Positions 11,864 to 21,849 of a DNA stretch of 64,000 nt are shown piece after piece. Under the pieces are notes generated by a model. The model ran no database searches and was not told the DNA's origin. It saw nothing but the letters and a program-made list of their open reading frames with translations. The DNA is from Lactarius indigo (Eukaryota > Basidiomycota > Agaricomycetes > Russulales > Russulaceae). Within the stretch, counting starts at the first letter, position 1, and each line of letters begins with the position of its first letter. The stretch lies in the NCBI GenBank assembly GCA_025766275.1, contig JAFKAC010000094.1, positions 62,001 through 126,000 of the forward strand. The letters run 5' to 3'. Both the position numbers and the translations under genes were made by a program.

Positions 11864-11930
11864 CGTCAGAAACTGGCGCTTGGTGGCTCTAGAGAGTGCA
11901 CCTGTGTCTCCAGGCCATGCGCACAAGTGA
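11864..11930 (+). repeat. Dispersed repeat R3
   Basis: GTCAGAAACTGGCGCTTGGT and the next 40 or so bases match, with few changes, the reverse complement of about 46130-46050 (GTCAGAAACTGGCACTTGGT). No coding function is evident; it is probably another old shared upstream segment. Confidence 0.5.
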
Positions 11931-12369
11931 ACTTCCGACGGCGATATCAATGCCAACGACGCGCCGCGTTCTCCGTGACTGCGCTAGCAACCGCGGCGCT
12001 TCAAATCAATACAGGCAACAGATAATGAGGTGAAAGACACGCCTATCTCGGACCACTTTCGTTGCAGCTTACGTCGGGCATGCGTGCATCTGCGAGGAGG
12101 TGGTGAGCAGGCAGGAGCACTAGACAGGAGTTTTAGTCGCCTGAGAGATGATAGCTATATCTGAAAGGGCGATATTATTAAGTTAGAGGCAAATATTAAC
12201 TGGGTCGTACCCGTGGTAGTTGTGGGATGGGACGTCTGAGGATACGCTGGCTGTACAGCACTAGTGGGGATTGATATCGATGATATTTCGCTGAAACGCC
12301 AGTCGGCTATTTCCGTCGCACGCATGTGCTCCGATGATCCATCTCCGTCCTGAGGCAGTATCTCCATCG

Positions 12370-13400
12370 CAGGCTCTCACTCAGTGCATAACTCATTTGG
12401 GACTATTTTCGCTTCCGAATCGCTCCTCTAGCAACACCTCCAGAGTGTTGCTCATGCTGCGCGTACACATCACTAACACAGCTACTGCGATGCACTTACG
12501 GAGGCGTTTGCTTAACGCCCACATATTGAACACTGGCAGGTGTGTTACTTTGTCCACCCTTCACATCACGTAAGACAGCACCCCGACATTTGCTCTGCTC
12601 CGCTTTTTGCATCCGTGCCTCGCTGCTACAGCACTGCACCGTGGCATTACCATCTCCCCAAGCACTCGTACTCCTTTCCCAACTTTTCGTCCCACAAGCT
12701 TCTTGCGGGTGCTTGCTGACTCAAGTTTCTCTGCTCTGTGGACTGGAGCGGTGTTCTCGTTTGCGAGTCAGAAAGCGCTTCCTGCACCAACTAGAGCCAG
12801 CAACGCGCATTCTTCCCCCGCGTTCAAACACACTCACCTCATCCTTGAAAGTCAAACGCAGCCACGTTGTGGTGGTCGCTCTGTTGTCCTGGCACCTGCT
12901 CTATACCATGACTCCACTTCGGGACACTTCTGGGAATATCTCTCGCGTCTTCAGGGTTTGTGAGATACGGGATTTCTCACTGTCGGAATCTTGACTCCTT
13001 GTCCTTTAATCGCATCTGCACCGTTGCATATCCCTGTGGCGTATAAGTTGCGGGCCGTAGTGGCACTACGTACATTTTTTCCTCTGTTCGTCCCCTTTCC
13101 TACTGACTCTTCGTGCCCTGACAGTGGAGAAGAATTCGGCACACACATAAATAAGAGTGGCTCTTTTCCAGGATTTCGCGACGTTTCTCTCTGTGCGTTC
13201 ACTGAGCACGTGGACACCACGTTCCCTCCTTCGACAAGTATGCTGCTCGGCGAGGGCGGCATCGAAGATGCGTTGTGCTAGGGACCACTTGAAGACGTAG
13301 CGTGCGGGTAATGGAATAGAAGATCGTTCGGGGTGAAGGGATGGGGTAAGCACCGGCGCTGTTGACAAAACAAGCAGTAATTTTGTGGGTTCAATTTCCA
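12370..13400 (+). repeat. Upstream repeat R2, copy 2
   Basis: It shares with 7170-8010 the words CTCACCTCATCCTTGAAAGT, CAAACGCAGCCACGTTGTGG, AAGTTGCGGGCC, CTGAGCACGTGGACACC and GGTGAAGGGATGGGGTAAGC in the same order. The inverted copy at 41200-40150 is closest. It lies 1.2-2.2 kb before the DUF6535 gene at 14601. No open frame is conserved among copies. Confidence 0.6.
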
Positions 13401-13829
13401 TCTGCAGTTCGAATGACATTTGGCGAGAAGCAGTAAACGCGACACAATTTAGTATGGATAGAAAGATGTACTAGTAGGTTGACTGAATAAGGATCATACG
13501 ACTCGAATTTCCGATACTGCTCGAAAATCTACAGGAATCCTATAAAAGCCAAGATAAAAGCAGCGCCAGCGGAAGCCGCGGCCCGGTAATGCCGAAACCC
13601 ACACACACGGCTCTGGTAACGGCATCATCAACTCTCCAACAAGATTTCAGGAAGGTTTCTAGGCAGATGTCTTCACAAGGAAACGTAAACGGGGAATACA
13701 CCAGCTGTATCACGGGCACTAGTGCTAAGCGCGGGGGTTCCATCATAACTGGAGGAACCGCGCGGCTTCGGTCCCCAAAGGCTTGCCATATCTCACGATA
13801 AAGCAATGATGTGGATGGCTTACGGTTAC

Positions 13830-14160
13830 CCAGATGATGTGCAAGGCCCTCCGAGTTGTCCGTATACAACTGCCCAACTAGTTCTTGCACGCATGCCGGC
13901 GCAATCACTATCGAGAGAACACTTCCCGTTTGTCAATCAATCACACTTCCATGCCTAGCGGCACGGACTCGGAGTGAAATGCTCCACAGTTGCCACAAAA
14001 GTCTGATCCAATTCACATCCACAGGCGTTTCGTTCCCCCCGTATTTCGTCGTCACTATGTGTTATTTTTAACCTATGTGCTTTATCGACGACCCACGATG
14101 TTGATTGCCGCCAGCGCTAAGTTAAGTTACTATATGTGGCATCATTGACCCTTTACACCT
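13830..14160 (+). repeat. Conserved upstream block R4
   Basis: Strong similarity to the reverse complements of about 21712-21420 and 39800-39480. Shared words include CTCCGAGTTGTCCG, ATGCCGGCG, GAGAGAACACTTC, TCAATCAATCACACTTCCAT and GCTTTATCGACGACCCACGA. It sits 450-770 nt before the DUF6535 ATG in all three, so it belongs to the duplicated upstream region. The ATCACACTTCCATGC word also occurs before the genes at 54125 and, changed, 48324. Confidence 0.65.
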
Positions 14161-14194
14161 TGCTTTACACCCCACTACACCTACACTGGTCTGC

Positions 14195-14209
14195 ATGTTT
14201 CGGAAACAT
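14195..14209 (+). promoter_or_regulatory. 15-bp palindrome, DUF6535 upstream element
   Basis: ATGTTTCGGAAACAT is a perfect 7-1-7 inverted repeat 406 nt before the ATG of the 14601 gene. Equivalent sites occur before five other DUF6535 genes. Here both arms carry the T/A variant seen elsewhere as C/G, so symmetry is kept. A binding site for a dimeric regulator is inferred. Confidence 0.5.
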
Positions 14210-14386
14210 CTCCCAACAGAATTCCGACTCACTCCCTCACAGAAGAGAAGCCTCAAGGTGTTTCGAGCCCGTCAAACTCCACGCACACCCTTTAAGGTAG
14301 GTCATCCGGTGAGCACCGTGACTGAGCTGTTTTTGAATAACGCTGGCAGAGCGGTAGTATGCGCGAACAATTCTGCAAAACAGTAG
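14195..14386 (+). other. Short conserved open frame upstream of the DUF6535 gene
   Basis: A 63-codon frame starting MFRKHLPTEF and containing PSQKRSLKVFR has a 62-codon counterpart at 21366-21178 (MFRKRCPGEY, PSQKRSLEVFR). The version upstream of the gene at 39026 has lost the ATG (ATT) and is not open in the same way. A GGTAGGTCATCC word inside it looks like a splice donor and is conserved in four units. It may be an upstream exon, an upstream ORF or simply duplicated DNA; I do not assign a protein. Confidence 0.3.
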
Positions 14387-14409
14387 CAAGTAACACCACT
14401 TCCTAGCAC

Positions 14410-14526
14410 TACTGGTAGCGATGTTTCTCGATCGACACGTTCAAGGGTGGTGCTGGTTGACCACCCCAATCGAGCTTATCAGTGGTCGAAGGCCGGAGGT
14501 TTGGCTAGCGGCGTTCAACTTATAAG
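14410..14526 (+). promoter_or_regulatory. Conserved proximal promoter block and TATA box
   Basis: ACTGGTAGCGATGTTTCTCG, then ATCGACACGTTCAAGGGT and TGCTGGTTGACC, match the block upstream of 3513, 20962 and 39026. TATAAG at 14521-14526 starts 80 nt before the ATG. Confidence 0.65.
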
Positions 14527-14600
14527 CCACCTCCCCTACTAGTTCGTCGTATCGTCCCAGTTCTATTCTTTCTCAGCATCGGGTTGTTTGACACTCATAA

Positions 14601-16369
14601 ATGGCCGTGCACGACAGTGACGACTCGTATGTGGTTGACGAGAAGGCCCGTTATACACCGCAACCTGAACATGAGCCAGAGGCTCAAGGAGGTCAGTCGA
14701 CTTTCTATCTGGCGAACCGTATTCTCATTTGTGTACCAGGGGAGACCTCCAAATTCCCGTCTGAGCAGTGGTCGAAGTACCTTGAGGAGATGGGGGATCG
14801 GGATAAAGAGATGGTCGAGAGGTACACAAAAGAAGCGGACACCACCCTCGTATTCGTATGTTCTGGTCTAGTCCTCTGCATATTTCCCTTCTAAGGCATT
14901 TTTTCAAGGCTGGCCTGTTCACGGCTGTCATCACGGTCTCCCTTGTTGAAAGCTACAAGTGGCTATCTCCCAATCCAGGCGATGAGACCGTCAAGCTACT
15001 CGCCCAACTTGTCAATATCTCCAACGGGATACCCCTCGAGAACATCTCAGCTGGGAGTGGTCAGCCGTTCAAGCCGTCTATTTCTGCCATCATGGTCAAC
15101 GTCACATGGTTCTGCAGCGTTGTCCTCTGCTTGGGTTGCTCCGTCTTCGCGACTTTGATCCAACAACAGTCCCGGCATTATCTGGTACTCACGCAAAGAC
15201 CCGGTGCACCTTACGAGCGAGCGCGTTTACGAATGTTCTTGTTCAATGGCCTCGGAAAATACCATGTGGACACAATCCACCAGTTACTGGCCATGTCCTT
15301 GCACACGTCCATCCTTCTCTACTGCGTGGGTCTTGTCATCTATATTTTCACCATCGGCGAGGGCATCGGATCCCTCACCCTCGGACCCGTCACCCTCGGA
15401 CCCCTCGCCCTCGGCTATTCTGCAGTTATCTACCTCTCCGTCTTCTATCTCATATACGCAATTTTGACATTTTTCCCATTCCTTTACTTCGATTGTCCAT
15501 ATGGAACACCCTTCACTGCACTCGCATGGTGCTTATACCACATTTTCTGGATTGGGGTTTTCTCGACCATTCGACATATTCCTGGATTCGGACTCGAAAA
15601 GCGGATCAACGAGCATAAACAGAGATTTTGGGACGGCCTGCAGAGGACAGTCGAGCTCCATGGCATTCAAGCCCAACAATCGGTGGACGCTAACGCTCTT
15701 GAATGGACCCTTAGGGCACCCATTGAAAAAAACAAGACCGAAAACACTGCCGCACTGGTGCCAGAATTTTTCGACGACTATGCCCTATCGGAGTTCCATC
15801 CGACCAGTCCCATCTCCTTCTTCAGTCGCATCAAGATGTATACACTAAGGCTCTTCGCTGGCAAGTCGGTCGCAGTACAGCGCGAAAACCCGAAGCGTCT
15901 GCGGATAAGCCTGAAGTGTCTGTGGAGTTGGGTAAGGGTTTACAATCAGAACTCAGTGCCCTTGCCATCCCGTTTCAAGTTCCCACCCGAGCCAAGCCCC
16001 GAGTCTCCCGCCGTCACTGATCGCCTTATTGAAGATTGGGCTCAACAGGACCCTGCTGCTGGTACGATAGGACGATGTTTCGGTGCGTTGGTCGCAAAGA
16101 AGCTTGCAACCGACATCAAATCAAGTCGTGACTCAGGTCTTGGTGTCCAGGACGCAAAGCTGAAGCTGTCAGCTATTCTAGGAACCAAGATCCCGGTGGA
16201 GACTCTTCTTGGGCACCCAGGCGCCATCAGTCTCGCGAGCATCACCTTCCTTAAACCGAGAAAGGACACAGAAAGGGCGCCATCCGATGTACTGGACATA
16301 TTCCGAACGACTGTTCGTATCCTCTCAGAGGATATCCCGACTTCACCGGACGCGCAGCTACCAGCCTAG
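14601..16369 (+). CDS. DUF6535-like membrane protein (copy C), C-terminally truncated
   Basis: Exons 14601-14691, 14740-14855 and 14909-16369 give about 555 residues. Exon 1 has the subgroup start (MAVHDSDDSYVVDEK), exon 2 has the FPSEQWSKYLEEMGDRDKEM stretch ending DTTLVF, and exon 3 opens AGLFTAVITV followed by ESYKWLSPNPGDE. Four or more hydrophobic segments follow, with repeated LGP turns (TLGPVTLGPLALGY) between two of them. It is close to the gene at 37102-39026. The reading frame ends at TAG after LPA, yet the next codons continue the family sequence (KDLVTDF, then VPALSRLVDQLEP), so a nonsense mutation has removed roughly 50-60 C-terminal residues. A truncated LINE sits about 210 bp after the stop. 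The protein may still be made and membrane-inserted; otherwise this is a young pseudogene. Confidence 0.8.
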
Positions 16370-16582
16370 AAGGACCTGGTAACCGACTTTAAAACGACAT
16401 ATTCCGGTGCACAGGGCTTGGCTCAAAAAGTTCCAGCTCTTTCTCGGCTGGTCGACCAACTGGAGCCGAGAAAGGATTCCGAGGAGTTGGCGGTAAGCAG
16501 TGAAGCTCTCCGGGCCGGAGACGGTCACTTATGCACCGTCTAGGCGTGTGTCTGAACCCGCTCGGATAGCGGACCAATACCC

Positions 16583-16878
16583 GCCCCCCTGATCCCGATC
16601 TGTTCTCCGAACACGACCTGGACCCGGCCTAAATGGCTGCCCGGTATCTACCCTTCTCCGTATTGCTCCTCTGCCGTCAGTTTTTATTTGTGCGGTATGC
16701 TACTTCTTTTCCGTCGGTACTTACGTTTCCTCTGGGAGGTGACGAAATATTTTACGCTATCACTCAGGTGCACGCCTCTTTACTTCTCGTAAATCTCACC
16801 TCTCTTTATAGAGGGTGAGGACCGGTCTTGTATTATCTACTGTCCCGGAATAAACCTGATTCAAAAAAAAAAAAAAAA
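16583..16878 (+). mobile_element. Short 5'-truncated LINE copy in the 3' flank of copy C
   Basis: The 296-bp insert contains only the last codons and 3' UTR of the LINE also found at 6068-7154. It shares GACCCGGCCTAAA at the ORF end, GAGGACCGGTCTTGTATTAT and CTACTGTCCCGGAATAAA. It ends in a 16-A tract (16863-16878). A 13-bp direct repeat CGGACCAATACCC flanks it at 16570-16582 and 16879-16891. The uninterrupted site (CGGACCGATACCTCCTACA) is seen after copy A at about 5490, confirming insertion after the genes duplicated. Confidence 0.93.
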
Positions 16879-17159
16879 CGGACCAATACCCCCTACATTG
16901 CTGCAACAGCGCGAGGGCTCGGTAGTACGGGATGACAGGATGGCTTACTTGGTTACGCAGTATACCATACTACCTAACAAAGTGGGTCGTACGACTCGTG
17001 TCATGATACTGACGAGCGCATCGTACAATTTCAATCACATCTCTTGTCTTTTGCTATGCTTCTGCATGATTCGGACCATCTGGCATATGCATTTACGTCT
17101 CCTATCTGAATGTCTTATATTTGTTGATGACCTCCTGTAACAATATATTACTACCTTAC

Positions 17160-18010
17160 TCTGTGATTACAACGGTAATAGAATGGGGTGCTTGAGCTCG
17201 TGCCACGGTGCTGTGGATCGCGTTTGAGTTTCGTATGACAGAGATAGTGGAACAATTTTGTAAGGGCATAACCTTGAGGTATGCCACTCAGGGTCGAGGC
17301 GCGGCGAAGCCGTGGTTCCACTGGCAGTGTATGCGGGCTGGGAGCTGTCAGTGCGTCCTTCTCCCACCATCCACAGGGCATGCGTCAACTCCGAATCGAA
17401 CTGCAGTATGTGATATGGACTGAAGTGGTGTTCCTGTTTTCGGGTCACGAGGAATGGTTCAGGTTGCTTCCTGTGTTTATTGTACCGGCGACGCATTCTT
17501 TCCGCGCTTCACTCGTCTCATTAGAACATCTATATCTTTGTTAGGAATCACGCCTAAGTGCCCGCGCTGCTATTCTTAGTGTCCGCTATCCAGCCGCTCT
17601 CTGGTACTTCCGGGTTGATTGGCGTATTTCACAGCTCTGACCCCTGGACACGGAGCTGGAGCCTCAGCCTGAGGTTCTTGATACCTTGTCACTGGCACTC
17701 GTGACCTCTACCGCAGCCAAGTCCCCGTGTCACACGGTCACACCTAAGTTACGAGCTGCTGTTTCGGCGAGTCCAATTGTCCTCCCCTGTTCCCCCTTGT
17801 TTACTCCCACTTTTTGACTCGCCTTCCGCAGTTGACAAGAGCTCGCCACATTAAGATGGGACTGACTTTCTCCGAGTATTTAGATATTGAGCTACCGGCT
17901 TTAGTAACATTTCTCTTCACATTGTTCCCCGAGCACTGGCACGTACCTGCCTTCCGAGGGTGCGCCAGGCATATATACATGGCCGCTTCGTTTGCATCTG
18001 TCTGCACGGT
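17160..18010 (+). repeat. Upstream repeat R2, degenerate copy 3
   Basis: Landmarks such as GGTTCTTGATACCTTGTCACT, AAGTTACGAGCTGC, GACAAGAGCTCGCCACATTA and AGATGGGACTGACTTTCTCC match 7600-7850 in order. It ends just before the MFS fragment at 18168. No DUF6535 gene in plus orientation follows except the small fragment at 18420. No open frame is conserved. Confidence 0.5.
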
Positions 18011-18167
18011 GCTACGATCTACTGGAGGTGGATATACCAGTACGGTGCTGATGGCTGATGAAATAAAACTGACAGGCGCACTGGACGCGATTCTAGGGTG
18101 ACTGATGCAAATACAGTAAGATTAGGCACCTTCTCCTTCCATCGTCACTATCGCACACGAGTTCTAT

Positions 18168-18416
18168 GTTGAGAGGGAAGTAGGCGACCTCATACTCGCC
18201 ATCTTCCTCATCGGCTTCGCAGTCGGGCCCTCCTTCTGGGGGCCGGGATCTGAGCTCATCGGGCGTCGCTCCACCTCTTTCTCTACAAGCTCACTCTACA
18301 CTGTCTTCCATATTGGTCAAGTGCGCGCGAATAGCATGACGAGTCTGCTCGTGGCGCAATTTCTCTGCGGTTTCTTCGCTGCCGCGCCGCTCACCAGCAG
18401 GGTCATTAATGAGCAG
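18168..18416 (+). pseudogene. MFS transporter fragment, N-terminal part
   Basis: The frame reads EVGDLILAIFLIGFAVGPSF then WGPGSELIGRRS, the TM2 / loop-2-3 signature (G-x-x-x-D/E-x-x-GRR) of major facilitator drug:H+ antiporters of the polyamine/multidrug type. It continues to SLLVAQFLCGFFAAAPLTSR, matching the next helix and the APLT motif. It then runs, still open, into DUF6535-like sequence at 18420. The missing continuation appears at 23125-23640. Only about 80 residues remain and no start is visible, so this is half of a disrupted gene. Confidence 0.8.
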
Positions 18417-18419
18417 TCT

Positions 18420-18655
18420 GTTCAGTCAGGCCAGTTTGATCCCATCCTTGGATCCCGCATCGATGACCTCCTCAGGAAATGCGTACCAGACACCTCGCGA
18501 CCGCATATCTGCATGAGGACCCTCTGGTATTGTGCGAGAGAATACAACCAGCTCGGGAACACAAGTCCCTTGTCGTCATATGTACCATTTTCGTAAACCC
18601 GGAGATGACTCGCAGAATTCAGTCCGAAGAGTACCCAGCTTCGCGTCTGATGTGA
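18420..18655 (+). pseudogene. DUF6535-like fragment fused to the MFS relic
   Basis: The frame from the MFS fragment continues into GQFDPILGSRIDDLLRKCVP, then ICMRTLWYCAREYNQLGN and SPLSSYV. This is nearly identical to residues in the middle of the DUF6535 gene at 24962-27039 (about 26195-26375). The frame closes at 18596, but homology runs to about 18655. It is a roughly 235-bp internal piece without start, membrane segments or C-terminus. Confidence 0.8.
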
Positions 18656-18664
18656 CTTGAAAAT

Positions 18665-18815
18665 GCCCACAGCGTAGAGTAGGACGGATGAGTACAAGGA
18701 AATGGCCAGAAACTGGAGGAGTCGTTCCACATATTCCCTAAGGTCATTGAACACAAACGTTCGCACATGCGCACACTCGGGTCCTTGTGGATACCGTCGT
18801 GACCATTGTTAGATA
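18665..18815 (-). pseudogene. DUF6535-like fragment, inverted
   Basis: On the minus strand the translation VRTFVFNDLREYVERLLQFL then LYSSVLLYAVGIF matches the family's region between the QQWAR motif and the third hydrophobic segment. Only about 150 bp remain. It abuts the plus-strand fragment at 18420-18655, forming a tail-to-tail chimera of two different parts of the gene. It lies beyond the 3' flank of the intact minus-strand gene at 18981. Confidence 0.75.
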
Positions 18816-18980
18816 AATGTCCCGCCAACCGAGCCAGAAATACAGAGCGCTATACTGCAGAACCGTGTGAGATACCGAATCGTCCAGAAGTATAGTAGAA
18901 GACAATAGAGATGATAGAAACAGTATGGTGCGCTCGCCATGCCAGTGATGCGACTCACTAGCTTGATATAGATCCGTTGT

Positions 18981-20962
18981 TCAGACATTGTCGAAACGTT
19001 CATCAGCCATCTCTGGCTCCCTGGCCGCGGGCAACCTCTTCTTTATCTCTTCCAGCTTGACCATCAACCATTCAGGGGCCTGTAACCGGCTTGTGTTGGA
19101 ATATGTCTTGTGGAAGGCATCTACCAGATCCTGTGGCAGCCCTGCATCTAATGACGTTAGGAAGTCTTTCGCGAGGAGGATGTAGATAGTCTCTTGGAAT
19201 ACTTCCAGTGCTTCTGGCGGTGACTTTTCCGTGATCAAGGTGTTCATCTCGCTTGGCGCCATGAGGGAGACAATGTTCGCGAGGCCGATGGCGCCTGGCT
19301 GGTCAAGAAGATCCTCCACCTCCTCTCTCCCCCTTCCTAGGATAGCTGATAGAGATGCCAGCTTCACCTCGCGGCCGCGAACACCCGAGGAATGGCGCGA
19401 GTTGATGTCAGCCGCAAGCTTCTTTGCGATCAACGCGCTGAAACATCGTCCTATCTTACTGGAAGTGGGGTCCTGTTCGGCCTGAAGGCGACGAGTCATG
19501 TCGGGGTCAGGAAGGGGGAAATAGGACGGCAAGGGCGCCGAATTCTGATTGAATTCCTTTGCCCAATACAACAGACACTTGAGACGCGTCTGCAAACGTC
19601 TTTTGCGCTCTTCTCCAGCCGACGTTCCTAGCATACTTGTCTCGAGGAGACGGAAGCCGAAGACGGGATTAGTCGGTGGCTGGTCGGACATACGGGGGTG
19701 AATTGGCTCCGGCGCGCCCAATCGAGCATAAGTGTCGAAAAACTTCGGCACCGATATGGCAAAGTTTTCGATCTCCTTGTTTTCGAGGATAGCCTTAAGG
19801 GTCCATTCAAGCGCATTCGCGTCCACCGATTGTTGGGCCTCGATGCCACGGAGCTCGACGGTCTTCTGCAGGCCGTCCCAGAACCTGTGTCTATGCTTGT
19901 TGACCCGCTCTTTGAGCCACTTTTTGGGTCCACGAAATAGGTCCTTGATATGTCGAACGGTCGCAAAAACCACAAATGAGCAAAAGTGGAATAAGCACCA
20001 CACGAGCGCAGTGAAGGGTGTGCCATATGGGCAATCGAAGGAAAAGAACGGCAAAACTGTCAAACCTGCGTATACGAGATAGAAGATGGAGAGATAGAGA
20101 ACGGAGAGGTAGCCAAGGGTGAGGGGTCCAAGGGTGATGGGTCCGAGGGTAAGGGATCCGATGCCCTTGCTGATGGTGAAAATATAGATGACAAGACCCA
20201 CGCAGTAGAGAAGGATGGACGTGTGCACGAACATGGCCAGTAACTGGTGGAACGTATCCATCCGGAATTTTATAAGGCCGTTGAACAGAAATATTCGCAA
20301 ACGAGCACGCTCATAAGCTGCGCCGGGTCTCTGTGTCAGCATCAGATACCGTCTGGACTGTTGTTGGACCAATGTCGCCCCGACAGAACAACCCAAGGTG
20401 AGGACAACGCTGCAGAACCATGTGACGTTAACCATGACGGCAGAAATCGTCGGCTTGAATTGCTGGTTATTCCCAGCTGAGATGGTCTCAAGGGGTATCC
20501 CGTTGGAGATGTTGACAAGTTGCTGAGATATTTGGGTGAGTAGCTTGACGGTCTCATCGCCTGGGTCGGGAGATAGCCACTTGTAGCTTTCAACAATGGA
20601 GACTGTGATGACAGCCGAGAAAAGACCAGTCTTTAACATGTGCTTTAGAAGGAAAATATGCAGAGGGATGTGGGACCGGCACACACAAATATAAGGGTGC
20701 TGTCCGCCTCTCCCTGGTACCTCTCGATCGTCTGTTTATCCTGCTCGTCCATGGACTTAAGGTACTCGGACCACAGCACAGAAGGGCCTTCGAAGGTCTC
20801 CCCTGGTACACAAATAAGAATACGGTGGTTCGTCAGACAGAAAGCCAACAGACCACCTTGAGCCTCAGGCTCTGGCTGAGGTTCAGGTTGCGGTACACCA
20901 ACTTGACTCGGAGTGGTCTGAGTCTCGTCAAGCGGAGGTGGGTTCAAGTTGCGCGCAGCCAT
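18981..20962 (-). CDS. DUF6535-like multi-pass membrane protein (copy D)
   Basis: Minus-strand exons 20962-20854, 20802-20687 and 20630-18981 give about 624 residues. The polar Pro/Glu/Gln-rich exon 1 begins MAARNLNPPPLDETQ. Exon 2 contains GETFEGPSVLWSEYLKSMDE and ends STLIF. Exon 3 opens TGLFSAVITV, then ESYKWLSPDPGDETVKLL. Hydrophobic segments include VNVTWFCSVVLTLGCSVGAT, VHTSILLYCVGLVIYIF and the pair around LGYLSVLYLSIFYLVYAGLT. NCPY of the other subgroup is DCPYGTP here. The C-terminal half is soluble-looking and ends without disabling changes. Intron phases are 1 and 0 as in every copy. The TATA box starts 77 nt before the ATG. The whole unit lies between two halves of an MFS gene. 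Function unknown. Confidence 0.85.
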
Positions 20963-21033
20963 TTGTGAGTGCCAACAAGATGATGTTGAGAAAGATGGAA
21001 ATGGGGTGATACGATGAACTGGTAGGAGGGAGG

Positions 21034-21155
21034 CTTATAAGTTGAAGGACGCTGTTAGCCAAACCTCTGGCCGTCGGCTACTATTAAGTATGGCCCAACT
21101 AGCATTACCCTTAAACATGCCGATCGAGCCTGAGGAACATTGCTACCAGTAGTAA
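21034..21155 (-). promoter_or_regulatory. Conserved proximal promoter block and TATA box
   Basis: Read on the minus strand, TACTGGTAGCAATGTTCCTC, GATCGGCATGTTTAAGGGT and AATGCTAGTTGG match the blocks before 3513, 14601 and 39026. TATAAG starts at 21039, 77 nt before the ATG at 20962. Confidence 0.65.
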
Positions 21156-21177
21156 TGGGAAGCGATGTTACTTGCCA

Positions 21178-21366
21178 CTATATTGTGTTTCTAGAATTTT
21201 TCGTACATACTACCGCTCTGCTAGCGTCATTCAACGACAGTTTAATGTTCATTGGATGACCTACCTCGCGGGGCCCACATGGGATTTGATGGACCCGAAA
21301 CACCTCGAGGCTTCTCTTCTGTGAGGGAATGAATCGGTATTCCCCCGGGCAACGTTTTCGAAACAT
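21178..21366 (-). other. Short conserved open frame upstream of copy D
   Basis: The 62-codon frame (MFRKRCPGEY..., PSQKRSLEVFR, VVCTKNS) corresponds to the 63-codon frame at 14195-14386. Its first codons overlap the 15-bp palindrome. Because units of the other subgroup keep the palindrome without the ATG, conservation may be regulatory rather than coding. A donor-like GGTAGGTCATCC word is shared. Confidence 0.3.
21352..21366 (-). promoter_or_regulatory. 15-bp palindrome, DUF6535 upstream element
   Basis: On the minus strand ATGTTTCGAAAACGT is an imperfect inverted repeat (mismatch in the outer arm), 404 nt before the ATG at 20962. It is the equivalent of the sites at 14195, 39419, 47957, 53772, 59242 and 61498. 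Confidence 0.5.
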
Positions 21367-21419
21367 GCAGGTTAGTGCAGATGTAGGGGTTGTAAAGGGT
21401 TGCGATCAATGGTGCTACA

Positions 21420-21712
21420 TATAGGAGTGCTGGAGGAAGTCAGCGTCGTGGGTCGTCGATAAAGCACATAAAAATAACACAGAGAATTCGATGACGAAAT
21501 ACCAAGAGAACGAAGCGCTTGTAGATATGAATTGGATCAGACCTGCTAATGGAACATACCGCTAGGCATAGCCACATGGATGTGTGATTGATTGACACAT
21601 TGGAAGTGTTCTCTAGACGTTTGCACCGGCATGCATGGAAGCGCAGGTATATCACTGCCAAACGTCCGACCCCGTTTGAGGGTTCGGTATCCCAAGGTCC
21701 ATGCAACCCCAA
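21420..21712 (-). repeat. Conserved upstream block R4
   Basis: On the minus strand it carries GAGAACACTTCCAATGTGTC, AATCAATCACACATCCATG, GTCTGATCCAATTCATATC and GCTTTATCGACGACCCACGA, the same order as 13830-14160. It is part of the upstream region duplicated with copy D. Confidence 0.65.
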
Positions 21713-21849
21713 TTTAGGCTCATTCGCGTGCCAGTCGAAAAGTGGGACCCTCAGACGGGATTTAACTTACTCATTGGCTCAGCACCAAACGTTCAAACTT
21801 TCAATCGACCTGGAAATTTGAAATAACTCCCAAATGGGGCGGACACGTG

